This document shows positions 1 to 12,721 of a DNA stretch of 64,000 nucleotides, one piece after another (the first letter of the stretch is position 1; every line of letters begins with the position of its first letter). Location: contig JAJVDF010000497.1 in assembly GCA_022410635.1 (NCBI GenBank), forward strand, positions 62,001-126,000. Reading direction: 5' to 3'. The notes below the pieces were generated by a model that ran no database searches, was not told the DNA's origin, and worked only from the letters and a program-made list of their open reading frames with translations. Position numbers and translations under genes: made by a program. The stretch is from Tretioscincus oriximinensis. Taxonomy: Eukaryota > Chordata > Lepidosauria > Squamata > Gymnophthalmidae.

Positions 1-3000
1 GAGAAGATTGAAGACCTGAATGAGAAACAGGCATCACAGCCCATAAGAAATTTACATATCTTAACTGGCTTGCATCTCAGTTCTCATACTACAAGATGGT
101 TTTCAGGGCAACACTTAAGACTGCAACATAAAACTATAAAAGAAATAAAGTAATATTATTGTGCATTAATAATTGGACATTTTCTCTTAAGTGCAACAGG
201 TATTATTGATTTTGGTTTTCATCCATTTATCTTTCACATGTAGTAACGACAAACTTGTTCAGACACAGCTAAAAAGACCAAAGTTACATACTGCTATACA
301 GAATTCAGTCTTTTTTGTTCATGTTTGGAAACAGAAAATGATTTAGGTTTTTTTTCACTCATTTCACGGTTACTCCTTTTTGTCAGTTACCTATTTTCTA
401 CAGAGGAAATTTGTTAGCTTTCAAATGTCAGCACAAATTCATAAAGAAACCTTTACTTTCAGTAAGAATTATTGCANCTCATATCCTTTGACCTGTATAC
501 TTTAATATCCTGTAAGTAGCCATGCTCCTAAAATAATTAAAAGTGAAAGAAATCCACAATACTCTGGCATTTAAATCATTTAATACCTTAGAAATGAAAA
601 GCCAAGTATACATATTAACATACAATTATGTTTCACATTTTAACTAAATTAAAAAGAGCCTCAGCTTATGTACAGTATTTGTTCAGATGGAAAAAATCTG
701 GTCAAAGGTGTTTATTAGACTCTATTTCCAAAAGAAGAAAGTACTTTCTCCCACCAAATGAGGATGCTGGTATGATGGCAATATTTTGTGTGAGTTCTAT
801 AAATGATTGCAGCAGAATAGCAAGGGTGTAAAGTGGGTCCTCGGTACTTTCTCATCTGTTCTGCAACATGACCAAAATTTTAAGAACTCAGAGCAGACAC
901 TCATGAATACAGACATTCTAANCCACGTCATCCTGATTGGTATTTACAGCTTTGATGTCACACATCCCAAAGTCATCTAGACTTGTCTGTTCAAAGCCTC
1001 TGAACTATTTCCCACACATTACATTACATTAGACCCTAGTAACTAGGTTGTAACATAACACTAAAGAACACAATCGATCTTTTCAAAAGCAAAACAAATT
1101 AAACAGAAACTTTGTTTACCCAAGATAGAATACAGCATATTGCTCATTTAGAGAATTAGCTTCCTTCCTTAGACCACCATAGTTACAATCATTTGCCAGT
1201 ATGAATCAATTTCAAAACAAGACACATGGCTCTTCACAAATGATATTTAAAACTCTGCTTTGTACCCAATATTTACATTATCGACAGAGAAGATTACTAT
1301 GTGAATACAAAACAGACTGCCAGCAAAATACATCTGTGAATTTAAGAACCTAGAAATGCCTTAGACCAAGTTTTATCTGGTCCAGCAGTTTGTCCATATA
1401 GCCAGCCAGCTGTAGAAAGCCCACCAACAGAAGCAAGCACAAAGTTTACATAGTCAACCCATTTTTTAAAAAAAGAGTCTCAGAAAATGGTTATTTACTG
1501 AATCATTCAACACCAACTGTAAAGTATGCAAGTTGAGATGAAAGTCAGCAGCACATGCACATTCAAACCTACAAAATGGCAACACTTCAAATGACATGGA
1601 AAAATAAATATTTATAAAATAATAGTCATTGTATAAGAATAATACAGATAAGATTGGGGTTCTCCTACAAGCTAGCAAGATTTCAGCTGTCTGTTACTAC
1701 AGAAGACTGCCACCAAACAGAAAAAAGACATCCTATAGATAAGGTTGTGGGTAACATTTCAAAGTCTCATTTTTCTCTCTCTTCTCTTTAAATGCTATAA
1801 TAGAAACTGAAGTTAACCATTAACTCATAAGTAATAAAAGGGGTTTGGAGCATTTTAGAGCTAAACAAGAAAATGATAGGTATACTTCTTCAGATACTGC
1901 CAATGAACAGACTATTTATAGCAAACTGGGTGACTAGCAAGTGAATGAGGAAGTAATAAGACAAGTATAGTACAGTGAGAATAATTATTATTTCCTGGGG
2001 CAAGGAAGTTTCTGGAGAAAAGAATGCTAGTATATGTGAATACTGCATATATAAGATACTGCTAGAGATAGGCTGCACTAGTTCAGNCAATTTGTGGTTG
2101 CATGTGAACAAAACACTGTTCAAATTAAACACTAACCAAGATTGTTCTAATGAACCATCGGCTTTGCAGCTCGAAGTGCATTCTGTGGTTTGTATGTGAA
2201 TTGAACCACTTGCTGTTTGGAAAAAAACCCAAGGCTAACGGAATATTAACAAATATTGAACCAAACAAAAACATNTATGCCTCTAGTTACAGACCCCATT
2301 TTTTATTCCAATAAAATCTACTCACAAGTTAGTATTTTGAAGTTTGGCATGCCCTTTGGTAAAAAGAATGCACCTCAAGGAATCAAACACAAATATAAAA
2401 AACTTCCAGAAAAAAAGCTGTAGTTCAATGACTGCCTCACAGGGGAACCTTAGGTAGGACACTCGAAACTAAGTGCTGAATTATCTTCTTTCTCTATTGA
2501 AGCCCTCAGTGTCCTTTCCACACATCTCCAACCCTCAGGAAGGTGAACTAAAGTGAAATACAAATGTTTTGCCATTCCTGTTCAAAAGTACTGTTACTGT
2601 GAAAAATTGGTTACACCACAAAAGTGGGTCCTCTACGACCTTAATACAATGGTAAATCTGTTTTTATCAAATTTCTGGAATTTTAACAGACCAGAAGGCA
2701 TAAAATAGGATCATGATGAAGACTTGGGGTAAATTCAAAATGGGTTGTTATTCAACAGTTTAATTTCCCTATCTTGAAAAATTGCAATGTAATTTTGTAA
2801 AATATATGAATCAACATATTGTGGATTAGAAATGCAAATATATAGACACTGCCCATCCCAATGTTGTTAAGGTATCTTCAGAGGCCTTGTGTATTTAAGC
2901 TTCTGATATTAATTGTGATTCCTCTCATAAAAACTCTTTATAATCCATTTTGTCTAGGTGATAATGTATTATATGGTAAACATTCAGGTTTGTTTATGCA

Positions 3001-4080
3001 GAATCAAAACTATATCACATTTCCCTTTCTTCCTAATTATAAAGGAAAAATAGCATTGATATGATAAAAGATATAAAAAGTATGTCAAAACAAAATCTAC
3101 ATTGTGTTTCTAACTATTTATATAAGGATAAAAAAATATAATGTATAATTAGACAACTAAGAAGAGGGGAAACAAGTGTCGTAGTTAAATATGAAAAAAG
3201 TATCAAACTGTGTTAAAAAACATTTTAATCTGTGTCAAGAATATCAAAAATTCAAAGAGGGGGAGAAGAGGAAAGCATTTAATATCTAGATTAAGACAGC
3301 ATGCAGGCTTCAGATTTGCTTAAAAGATGGTTTACATGCTATTTGTAATCCTCAGCACTAGTTCCTAGTTGTTCAAAGCTCAGCATTTCCATGTGACATT
3401 TTCAAAGTTGTGGTTTGAGGTGAGCTTAGTTATTTTTTCTGAGAGGATTAAAGCTGAAATGGCAAACTCAATAAACTCATTGAACTGCAAATCCTGACAG
3501 AGATATGCTGCAAGCTTTCATCAAAATTTGACATCGGTTAAGAATATATGCATTTGAGGTCAATGTCCAACATGATTTATCTAGGAATAAATATGCTGCG
3601 TTCATCACAGCATATTTCTTAAGAAACATGCATAGGATTTCACTGCAAATTATGTTGATCTCATTTTAAATAAACATTTTAACATAAAAATGACATACGC
3701 TGCATGTTTTACTGTAACATGGTATACGAAAGCTGTAAGAGATGAATAAAATATTTTCCATCTCATAGTGCAGTTAGACTTTATTGTCACAGTTCATCCT
3801 ATACCAGGGATAAGCCATTTATAGATTCCATATGCTTATTCAAACTTTTTAACTCATCCAAACAATATTTGCTATAACAAACCACAAAGTTTAAATTAAT
3901 GAGGTTCTATTCAGAAACAAAGTCCATTGCTTGAGCTTCCATCAGCCCTTCTGGTAGCTGCATTTCAATTTCCAATCTCCTGCTCTTTTAATTAATCCAC
4001 CCACAACTTGTTTCTTTGCAGGGAAATTTATCTCAGCAAAAATAGAGGTAGATATTTAATGCACCACCTCAGTATATACA
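1..4080 (-). other. Part of PDZD8 intron 3; no exon recognised
   Basis: AT-rich DNA without long open frames on either strand. If exon 3 at 6.4 kb is followed by the PDZ exon, that exon should be minus-strand and below 6381. I looked for the family's PDZ residues and did not find them. No clear repeat boundaries are visible; ordinary diverged intronic sequence. Confidence 0.5.
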
Positions 4081-4081
4081 G

Positions 4082-5120
4082 CACTAGGGGAATAAGCCCA
4101 TTCAAGTATTGCAATTGAATGGGCACCCTAGCACTGCTCCCTCCCCCCAGGACCACCCCATCCCAGTGANCAAAAGGTTCACCTTCCCTCTCCCACAACC
4201 CGCTCCCCTCCCCATCTATCTTCTCTGGGTCCCTCTTCTTTCCATCCACCTTCCATCTCTCCTTTCAATTTTCTTCCCTCTGTTCCACTCACTTCTATCC
4301 TGCCACTCCAAGCCATCTCACTATACCTCAAGTCACCTAAACAAACTCACCCCTACCCTCAGCCCCCTCCTATCTGCATCCCCTCTGAGGTCCCTTGTGA
4401 ATCCCCAAGGCCCCCTTCCCCTCTGCATCCCCCATCCATCTTCTCCCTCAGCCCCCTTCCTTCTGCATCTCCTCAACCAAGGCCCCTCCCCTGTCTCTAC
4501 CTCCANGCCATCCATTCCTCGTTTCTTCCCCAGTTCTTCCTCCTGCCCCTGATCTTTCTGTGCCCCCTGCTTGTGCTCTTCTTTCACCTCCTTCTGTCCC
4601 TCCCCTCCTTTCTGCCCCTTCTATCGTCCCTGTCATTGAGTATGTTTTCCTCTGTTCCTTCACCCTTGTTTTCTTACTGCTACCCTCGTTATCTTCAATT
4701 CCTCCTCTTTCTTCCCCATTGCCCTCCTTCCGCTCCCTCTTCCTCCCCATTTTTCTTTCTGCCTCTCCTTCTTCCCACCCCAGGCAGCTGTCCTATGTTT
4801 CAGGATGTTGAATTCCTCCATGTGCCCGTTTATACTCAGGAGCTGTCTAGCCCTTCAAGAGGTTCCTTAAAACTGAGTGCATGGAAACAGACAGCGTTTG
4901 TTTATTTTTTCCAAATGGACAACAGCTTCGCCATCGACATCTGTTTGTGAACAAGCCGCCATGTTCACTAGGGGTTTTGCTGCTCAGTCTAACCATTCAG
5001 AATGCAGGCTCAGTCCAACCATTCAGAATACAGAATTTCAGCCAATCAGGAGGCTGGATTTGTTTCTGTATACAATGCGTATCAGCTGGGGGAATTACAC
5101 CCATAGGAATTATTATTATC
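4082..5120 (+). repeat. Dispersed repeat with pyrimidine-rich body, copy A
   Basis: The head at 4082-4135 (CACTAGGGGAATAAGCCCAT, then a GCAATTGAATGGG segment and CTAGC-like end) is followed by about 660 bp of C/T-rich sequence on the plus strand. A less biased tail follows to about 5120, ending near CCCATAGGAATTATTATTA. The head is related to heads at 12722 and 35719, each followed by C/T-rich DNA. Open frames on both strands of the body are composition artefacts. Class unknown. Confidence 0.55.
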
Positions 5121-6381
5121 GATTGATCATTCTTACTTTCTTTACCTCTCTTTAATCGTTAAACTTCTCAGCTCAGTTGAGGAAAAACTGTATTTAGCTA
5201 TAATGAACAATAGGTTCTATAAAGTGAGAATCATGTAAAAAAGTGTTATCTGGGACTGCCTGCAAGTGTCCCCTAACTATGTTACTATTTAGTGATATTG
5301 TGAAATATCATCTTTCTGGAATAATCACTTGTTGCCCAGATAGTGGGGTAACTGCACTGAATAAGNGGGACACTTATCAGTGCAAGTGCTTGTTTCCATG
5401 ATGGTAACACATGTATATCTGGGTACTTTGAAATGCATGATTGCCATCCCAAGTGCATGTATGGCCATTTTCAGCTATGCTTGGTCTGACCCATACACAG
5501 TGGTCATTTCCAAGATGGCAGATCATGCATGCCAGTAAGTGCTCTTGTCATTATATAAAACGTGGGTTGAAAGTTTTGCCAAATAGTAGCAGCAACACTA
5601 ATAATATAAAGAACTATCTTTAAATTACTGTTTATTCATTTTGCTGTTCTTACTCACTAAGTTATAGTTTAGNTATATGTGTAATACTGCTGCCATCTGG
5701 TGTTAAAATATATACACTAACCCAACATGTTAACTTTAAAAGTAACATCTATAGAGAAGAAGTATTTTCTACAGCTTACTTCCCTCATTAACACATATCT
5801 CTTCAAGTACTGAACACATATATACATATATGAGACAATGGTGATTCTAAATAGGATGTCTGCCCTCTTGTATCTTCCTCAAAATATTGTTTCTTTGTTC
5901 ATCTCCCAAAACTAAATTATCAGTGTCAAAAAGGCAACACTTCATGAGTAAAAATGAAATACATAAAGGTTTCCTTCAGTATTTAATGAAAACGCTATGA
6001 TTGCTCTATAGCTCTATTATGTTTTGCACTGGTGATGCATCTTGGGGTTATGGAAATTATAAATGAGTTGGAATGCTACAGGATGAACTATCCCAAACAG
6101 GTTGCTTTCTAGGAGAAATTTCTCTTATCTCTAACTTTTAAATAGAGTTCATATTACTTATTCAACACCATACCTCTGAATAAGATCTGGATAATCTTGG
6201 AAAACATTGCAGAAGCTTCAAAGATAGACTTTTGATCTATCTGATGCAATATTTGAGGGGGTAACTGGACTGTTTAATTAAATTTGTTTGATTAAACGTG
6301 GCTGATAAAATAGTGGTTGTTGAACAAAATAATATGTAAGGTCGAAAAACAAAAATATAGACTAGAATCTATATAACTTAC
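5121..6381. other. PDZD8 intron 3, proximal part
   Basis: AT-rich intron directly downstream (minus strand) of exon 3. No coding exon, RNA gene or clear repeat boundary recognised. Confidence 0.5.
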
Positions 6382-6484
6382 TGTCTTGATAGAAGTTCTT
6401 TGCTTTTCTTCCCAAACATTTTCACTCAGTTCAAATGTGCAGTGAACAGTTGCTTCTCTCTGATAGGACCCAAAAATAAGCAAT
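6382..6484 (-). CDS. PDZD8: PDZD8 coding exon 3
   Basis: 103-nt exon. The acceptor TTTCAG is followed by A, completing AG|A (Arg), then 34 codons reading LLIFGSYQREATVHCTFELS and ENVWEEKQRTSIKT. The donor is ACA|GTAAGT, so it ends in phase 0. Joined to exon 2 it reads IECTR-LLIFGSY, the family order. This is the middle of the C2-like domain that precedes the PDZ domain. The next exon (PDZ) should begin to the left; I could not find it between 1 and 6381. Confidence 0.92.
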
Positions 6485-6704
6485 CTGAAATACAAATATA
6501 TTAGCAGCATTACAGAACCATAATCTCTTGCATATGTTAATGGCAAGAATCTATTGCTATGCTATAATTGAAAGCACTATGCATATAAGCTTTTGNGCCC
6601 TCTACTGGAAACAAAGAGAAATGTAATTTGTTTAGATCCAGTATAAATGAATACAAAATAAAGAAACATTAAAATAAATCAGAATTCAAAGAAGTTAGCT
6701 GTGT

Positions 6705-6890
6705 TAGTTTGAATATAAATATTTTAGCAAGAGAGTCTTACTAAATACAGTTGGTAACATGAACTTTCGTAGACAAGTCTACTTCTTCAGATGCTTTAGA
6801 GAAATTTTCCACAGCATCTGAAGAAGTATGAAAACTCATTCTTCCTACTTTATTGCTAGTTCCTGAAGAGCTACAAGACCATCTTGAAAG
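6705..6890. repeat. Diverged copy of foldback repeat (TTCAGATG/CATCTGAAGAAG family)
   Basis: The left arm includes GAACTTTCGTAGACAAGTCT and CTTCTTCAGATGCTTT, the right arm GCATCTGAAGAAGT and GCTACAAGACCATCTTG. The layout matches the better copies at 58587, 60281 and 61281, so this is an older member of the same palindromic family, inside PDZD8 intron 2. Confidence 0.7.
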
Positions 6891-6979
6891 AAAACCAGGA
6901 ATATCTTTCCCTTCTAGTCCACAAATCTAAAGTATATCCTTTGGTATTAATGGGAGGAGGGGGCATAAATATATATATA

Positions 6980-8487
6980 CACTGCTCAAATAAATAAAGG
7001 GGACACGTAAACAACAGAATATAACTCCAAGTAAATCAAACTTCTGTGAAATCAAACTGTCCATTTAGGAAGCAACACTGATTGACAATTAATTTGACAT
7101 GCTGTTGTGCAAATGGAATAGACAACAGGTGGAAATTATTGGCAACTATCAAGACACACTCAATAAAGGAGTAGTTCTGCAATTGGGGACCGCAGACCAC
7201 ATCTCAGTACCAATGCTTTCTGGCTGATGGTTTGGTGACTTTTGAATGTTGGTTGTGCTTTCACACTTGTGGTAGCATGANACNGACTCTGCAACCCACA
7301 CAAGTGGCTCACGTAGTGCAGCTGATCCAGGAAGGCACATCAATGTGAGCTGTGGNAAGGAGGTTTGCTGTGTCTGTCAGCGTAGTGTCCAGAGGCTGGA
7401 GGTGCTACTAGAAGACAGACCAGTGCACCAGAAGATGTGGAGAGGCCTGTAGGAGGGCAACAACCCAGCAGCAGGACCGCTACCTCCACCTATGTGCAAG
7501 GAGGAACAGGAGGAGTACTGCCAGAGCCCTGCAAGACGACTTCCAGCAGGCCACAAATGTGCAAATGTCTGCACAAATGGTGCTCTCAACCAAACACCAG
7601 GAAAGATGCTTGGCATTTGTCACGGAACACCAGGATTGGCAACTTCGCCACTGGCGCCCTGTGCTCGTCACAGATNAAAGCAGGTTCACACTGAGCACAT
7701 GTGACAGACGTGACAGAGTCTGGAGACACCAGGGAGAGCGATCTGCTGCCTGCAACATCCTTCAGCATGACTGGTTTGGCAGTGGGTCAGTAATGGTGTG
7801 GGGTGGCATTTCTTTAGAGGGCTGCACAGCCCTCCATGTGCNCGCCAGAGGTAGCCTGACTGCCATTAGGTACCGAGATGAGATCCTCAGATCCCTTGTG
7901 AGACCATATGCTGGTGCGGTTGGCCCTGGGTTCCTCCTAACGCAGGACGATGCCAGACCTCATGTGGCTGGAGTGTGTCCNCAGTTCCTGCAAGATGAAG
8001 GCATTGAAGCTATGGACTGGCCCACCCAATCCCCAGACCTGAATCCAATTAAGCACATCTGGGACATCGTGTCTTGCTCCATTCATCAATGCTATGTTGC
8101 CCCACAGATGGTCCAGGAGTTGGCAGATGCTTTCATCCAGCTCTGGGAGGAGATCCCTCAGGTGACCATCCACAACCTCATCAGGAGCATGCACAGGCAT
8201 TGTAGGGAGGCCATACAGGCAAGTGGAGGCCACACACAATACTGAGCCTCATTTTGACTTGTTTGAAGGACATTACATCAAGGTTGGATCAGTCTGTAGT
8301 GTGTTTTTCCACTTTACTTTTATGTGTGACTCCAAATCCAGGCCTCCATTGGTTAATGATTTCCATTGATGATTTTGGTATGCTTTTGTTGTCAGCACAT
8401 TCAACTTTATACAGAACAAAGTATTCAATGAGAAGATTTCATTCATTCAGGATGGGTTATTTGAGTGTTCCCTTTGTTTGAGCAGTG
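6980..8487 (+). mobile_element. Tc1/mariner DNA transposon, nearly full length, inactive
   Basis: The terminal inverted repeats begin CACTGCTCAAA on the left and end TTTGAGCAGTG on the right (8465-8487), with an AAAGGGRACAC sequence inside both. Both ends are flanked by TA-rich DNA, as expected for TA target sites. At about 1.5 kb the length suits an autonomous Tc1 element. It carries a broken plus-strand transposase gene (7412-8245). Two short derivatives with the same ends lie at 22200 and 53044. Confidence 0.9.
7412..8245 (+). pseudogene. Tc1-family transposase remnant (DDE domain, third catalytic residue changed)
   Basis: The frame is open from 7412 to the stop at 8243-8245. The N-terminal helix-turn-helix part upstream is frameshifted and interrupted, for example by a TAG at 7409-7411. 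The open part gives the linker [20 protein letters not shown] and then the catalytic core: VLVTD (first Asp, codon near 7673), GSVMVWGGIS, LTQDDARPH (second Asp near 7946) and WPTQSPDLNPIKHIWD. The spacing is D-34-X, but X is Lys (AAG at 8051-8053) where the family has Glu. With the broken N-terminus this element cannot move itself. Three codons contain an N. Confidence 0.88.
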
Positions 8488-8754
8488 TATATATAAATAT
8501 AAACATCATAAAATGTATTTTGACATTTGCAGGTAACTTGAAAATTATATATATCATAAAATATAGATTATTCAAATTATTTTTGTGAAATAGGAGATTT
8601 TCTACTTATAAACAATCTAAATTATAAGGTGCTGAGGTTTATTTTTTCTGATTCTGTTAATCCAGAATGGCTTCTGATTCTACAGCCCTGAAAAATACAT
8701 TACAATTTGTAATCTGCCCCTTATATGGTCATAAATATAATATATAGTAACATT

Positions 8755-9340
8755 AAGGAGAACGTAAGAGGAGCCCTGCTGAATCGGGCCACAGCCCATC
8801 TAATCCAGCATACTGTCTCACACTGAGGCCCACCAATTGCACCTGGGCAGTCTGAACAGAAGGAGGCAAAATCTTCACCTGTTCTCGACTCCCTGCAAAT
8901 GGTATTTCACGAGTACTGCCTGTTGCTCCATCCCAGAGGCAGTTTCAATAGAAGCCCCATTTGAAATACTGTGTATAATTCTGGTCACCACATCTCAAAA
9001 AGGATATTGCAGAACTAGAGATGGTGCAGAAAATGGCAACAAAATGATCAAAGAGCTGGAGCACCTCCCTTATGAAATCTGGCTGCAACTTCTGGGCCTC
9101 TTCAGCCTCAAAAGACGCCATTTGAAAAGTGATCTAATTGAAGTGTACAAAATCGTGCAGAGGATGGATAAGGTGAATAGAGAAAAAATATTTTCTCTAC
9201 CACATAAAACTAGAATCAGTGAACATTCCTTAAAACTCATGGGCAGAAGAGTGAGGACAAAGGAAGGTATTTTTTTACCCAGAGGGTTAGTTGTACTACT
9301 TCCAGAAGAGATGAGGTTAGCTAGGAACCTACCACAGGAA
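8755..9340 (+). mobile_element. Degraded dispersed repeat and LINE 3' piece (CR1/L2-like)
   Basis: It starts with GAACGTAAGAGGAGCCCTGC, a sequence also seen at 19787. From about 8960 it encodes a peptide resembling the C-terminal region of CR1-like ORF2: SQKGYCRTRDGAENGNKMIK, ELEHLPYEIWLQLLGLFSLK, RRHLKSDLIEVYKIVQRMDK and later LPEEMR. The similarity is to known LINE peptides from memory. The piece is fused directly to another LINE remnant on its right. Confidence 0.65.
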
Positions 9341-10720
9341 CTCCGTGACACAGTCGTTGTCATCTTATATAAGAACGAAGAAGAAAAATCTGTGTGCTCC
9401 AGCTATCTGAGGATAACCCTGCTCTACATCATATGAAATGTCCTTGCAAGAATTGTCCTGAACAGACTGGTGCCAATCACTCCAAAAGAACAGCTCCCAG
9501 AAAATGAGTGTGACTTCACAATTAATGGGAGCATCATCAACATGGTATTTGTATTCAGACAAGGAGCTGTGTATGGCGTACATAAACTTCACCAAAGCAT
9601 TTGACAATGAGTAGGAAACATCTGTGGCAAAACATTCAATGACTAGGATGATCGCCATTGGGTATATGAAGACCAGCGTGGGCACAACACTCCCTGAAAC
9701 CTTTCTAATAAACAGCAATGTAAATTAAGACTGTGTACTTGCACCAATATGCTTCACAATTTTTTTCAGCATGATGTCATAACTGATATTTGTAACGAGG
9801 ACGGAGTCTGAAATCACATAATTGGCAGCCCTTTCAATCTGAAGTGACTAAAGGCCCTATCAAGCCTANGAACCAACCCATTTGAGAGCTGTGCTTTGCT
9901 GATGGTGCTGCCCACATCTCCCACAGTCAGTCCCACACAGCGCATGACAACATGCCTTGTTCAGGTGGTCAAGATGTTTGGACTAGAAGTTAGCCTGAAG
10001 AAGACAGAGCTCCTTTATCAGCCTGCACTGGAAGAAGCTTACCACCTTCACACATCACCATCAGTGAATCATTTGACATGCATCATCAACCTCAGATGCC
10101 AAGAATGACAAAGAAACTGATAACTAGCTAGCAAAGGCACACAGCACTTGGTAAGCCATATAAAAGAGGATGAAACAATAAGCCTTTGAAGAAAAGCACA
10201 AAGATCAGCTGCTGTGGAATGTATTATCCATTCCCCTTTATAGATGAAATGATGTCTTGAGAGCTTTCTTCAGTGTTATCTCCATACCATTCTGCACATC
10301 CACTGGAATGATTTCATCACCCACACTGCAGTCCTTCAAAAGGTGTAAATCACCAGTATTGAGATCATGCTGCAGAAAAAGCAGCTGTGCTGGGGAAAAC
10401 ACATCTCCAGTATGAACAATCGTCATCTGCCTAAGAATGTACTGTATTATGAACTCACAAGAAGAGGGACATCAAAGAAGAAATACAAGGATTTTCTCAA
10501 GAATCTCTTGATGCCTACCATATTGAACACCGTTAGTGATCTAACCTTGTTGTCTCCTCTTTCAAGAATGGTCTAACCTCAAGACCAAAAGCTAATGGTA
10601 CAAAACTCAAGATATAACAGCCACATTATGCTCAGACAATGCTTTCCCATTGTCAATGTGGTTGAAGCTGTCACCCTAAAGCAAGCCTGCTACAGATGTA
10701 GACAACTACTTTCCCTTCAT
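9341..10720 (+). mobile_element. Degraded non-LTR retrotransposon, reverse-transcriptase remnant
   Basis: In several frames on the plus strand it shows LINE reverse-transcriptase pieces in the right order: ILYKNEEEKSVCSSYLRITL, LARIVLNRLVPITPKEQLPE (about 9438-9500), VKMFGLEVSLKKTELLYQPA (9968-10030) and, near the end, CWGKHISSMNNRHLPKNVLY (10387-10446) with TSKKKYKDFLKN. The YADD region and much else is lost to frameshifts and deletions. The clade is uncertain (RTE-like or related). Confidence 0.7.
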
Positions 10721-11909
10721 AAATGCTTGTTCATGAAGCTATGGAAAGAAGATTTCCTGTAATATTTCAAGACACAATCCTGATTGTTTCTAGATTTAAT
10801 GGCCAAATGGTTTGCATGGCTTGCAGTTAGGGTTTGTTAGGAGCCAAACTAAAAGCCCCATTTGGAAACAGCCTTATCTTGGCTGTCTGCAAGCTGAGCC
10901 AAGCCCATCCACTCGCGCTCACCCCTAATCTTATCATTTATTAGCTCTGTATATACGGGAACTAGATAGAAGTATTGCACTTTTATAATACTTGTTTGTT
11001 AACCGACTTGTACTTTATATCCTGTCTTTTTCTATGCTTTTCTTTAAATCATTTCTACTCAACAGATTTCACTCTTGTATTATCATTCAGGAATATTCAC
11101 ATTTACTGGTTAGTGGTGATAATTATTTCATTACATATTATGACAAGATTACAGCTAGTGCCTTTAAAATGTTAAAGCAGTAATATCAAGGCTATCTTTA
11201 TTCATTAAAAAATTGCCCCTCAATACTGTCAGGAGATATATAAAGCTAGGGCCTCATATATGATTCTGAAGTATCAACAGTTTAGAGTTTAGTCCTTGAT
11301 TTTAAAATAACATAAATCTTGAAAGAGACAAACGAGATATTCTTATTTGTTTAAGAAACAATCCAATAGAGGAAAATCATATTAGCTCTATCTTAAGGCT
11401 GCAAAGTCAACAGTATTTGTCAACTCAGTATGTTATGCAAGTTAATGCTGTTTCCTAATGGGCAAATTTTAACTGATACAGATTTGATTTGTAGCTCTGA
11501 TTTGAATCCTTAAGAAAACTTAAGGAAGAGAAGCTGCAATAAAACATAGAAAACATTTCTGTGTGCTTCTGGCCCTGGAACTCTCTTTGACTACGATATA
11601 TTTCTGTATACCTCTGACCCTGAAACTCTGTTTGACGCCAATAGCATCTTGCTTCCTAATGACTTGGTTATTTTGGTTATTATGGGCCGATGGTGCTAGT
11701 GTACAGCGCTAGGCCTCTTAGTAGTGGTAGAGACACTTTGTCCCTCCCCCACTATACTGTTGCTCCTATAGATAAGGAAGCAGATATGTGTCCATGTCTC
11801 CTGGACGTGACAGTCTCTATAGTCTGATATACCATGCTTCTGAAAAGAGAAGCTTTCATGCTGGGTCCTAGAAGTATTTAGACGTACACAATGCAAGGCA
11901 GTCTAAGGA
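10721..11909. other. PDZD8 intron 2, no feature recognised
   Basis: AT-rich sequence with no coding potential or clear repeat ends. Confidence 0.4.
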
Positions 11910-11995
11910 GCAATCCATCCCACTTGGAATAGACAGTAGGGGAAGCAATCCATCCCACTTGGAATAGACAGTAGGGGAAGCAATCCATCCCACTT
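11910..11995. repeat. 35-bp tandem repeat, about 2.5 copies
   Basis: The unit starts GCAATCCATCCCACTTGG at 11910, 11945 and 11980. The copies are identical as far as they go, so the duplication is recent. Confidence 0.95.
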
Positions 11996-12416
11996 GATTG
12001 ATTTCTTGGAAAGGAGAGTACCCTTTTTATCAAGGATACTTCTGATAGGTCCAAAAATGACCAGAGCCAGTTATTAATAATTTTAATTAATTAATTATAT
12101 TATTGTTATTGTTGGGTCTTATTCAAGAATACTCAATTAGGTTATGTCACGTTCACTAAAAAACTATGCAAGTTTTTAATGAAAAAACGAGAGATCATTA
12201 TACCGAAAAAATGAATTTAAAAATCTGAAATACAGCTCAAATTACTTGTTTCAAATCTGGGCTAGTTGTGTTAAAAGNAATGTAAGAAGATTATTTTTTA
12301 TTTTAAAAATTCCTTATTGAAATTGAAGAAAAGAAGGAAATCTTAGAAGCAAGTAATTAATGCATTCTTAGCAATATTTTTTATTCTAAACTATGCTAAT
12401 ACAATTTTGACAATAC

Positions 12417-12660
12417 AGTGGCTTGTGAAAGTATTCACCCCCTTGGCTTCTTCCTATTTTGTTACATTAGAAACTGTGTTTCTTTTTTAATCAGACCTTT
12501 TTCTGAAAGGTCCCAAAGGTCTATTCTGTGCAGCATTCAGATATTTAAAAGAATTAGTAGTGATTGGCACTATTACAAATATGTAATGACAAAAATAAAT
12601 TATAGCAAAAAAAGTTCAGAATTAACTGGTTTGAAAAGATCAGACTGTCGTGATGGAAAG
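12417..12660 (+). mobile_element. Tc1/mariner-type end or MITE
   Basis: CAGTGGCTTGTGAAAGTATT followed by CACCCCCTTGG and TTTTGTTACATTAGAA is the recognisable terminal sequence of a widespread vertebrate Tc1/mariner family. The rest is AT-rich. I do not see the matching right end, so this is a truncated or non-autonomous copy. Confidence 0.65.
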
Positions 12661-12721
12661 GTTAATGTCTAAATTTTGTTTTATTTCTTACATAATAAAA
12701 TTGATTATTTTCTTATAAAAT

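Noticed and set aside
1..153. Open frame from the window edge starting EKIEDLNEKQAS, possible terminal exon of a plus-strand gene
   Set aside because: Only about 50 codons, no homology seen and no splice evidence in the window; chance cannot be excluded.
4109..4950. Overlapping open frames of 80-150 codons on both strands
   Set aside because: They come from the C/T-rich composition (Pro/Ser/Leu one way, Glu/Gly/Arg the other) and lack any domain.
8837..9436. A host gene of 199 codons
   Set aside because: The peptide is a LINE ORF2 remnant running into a second LINE piece.
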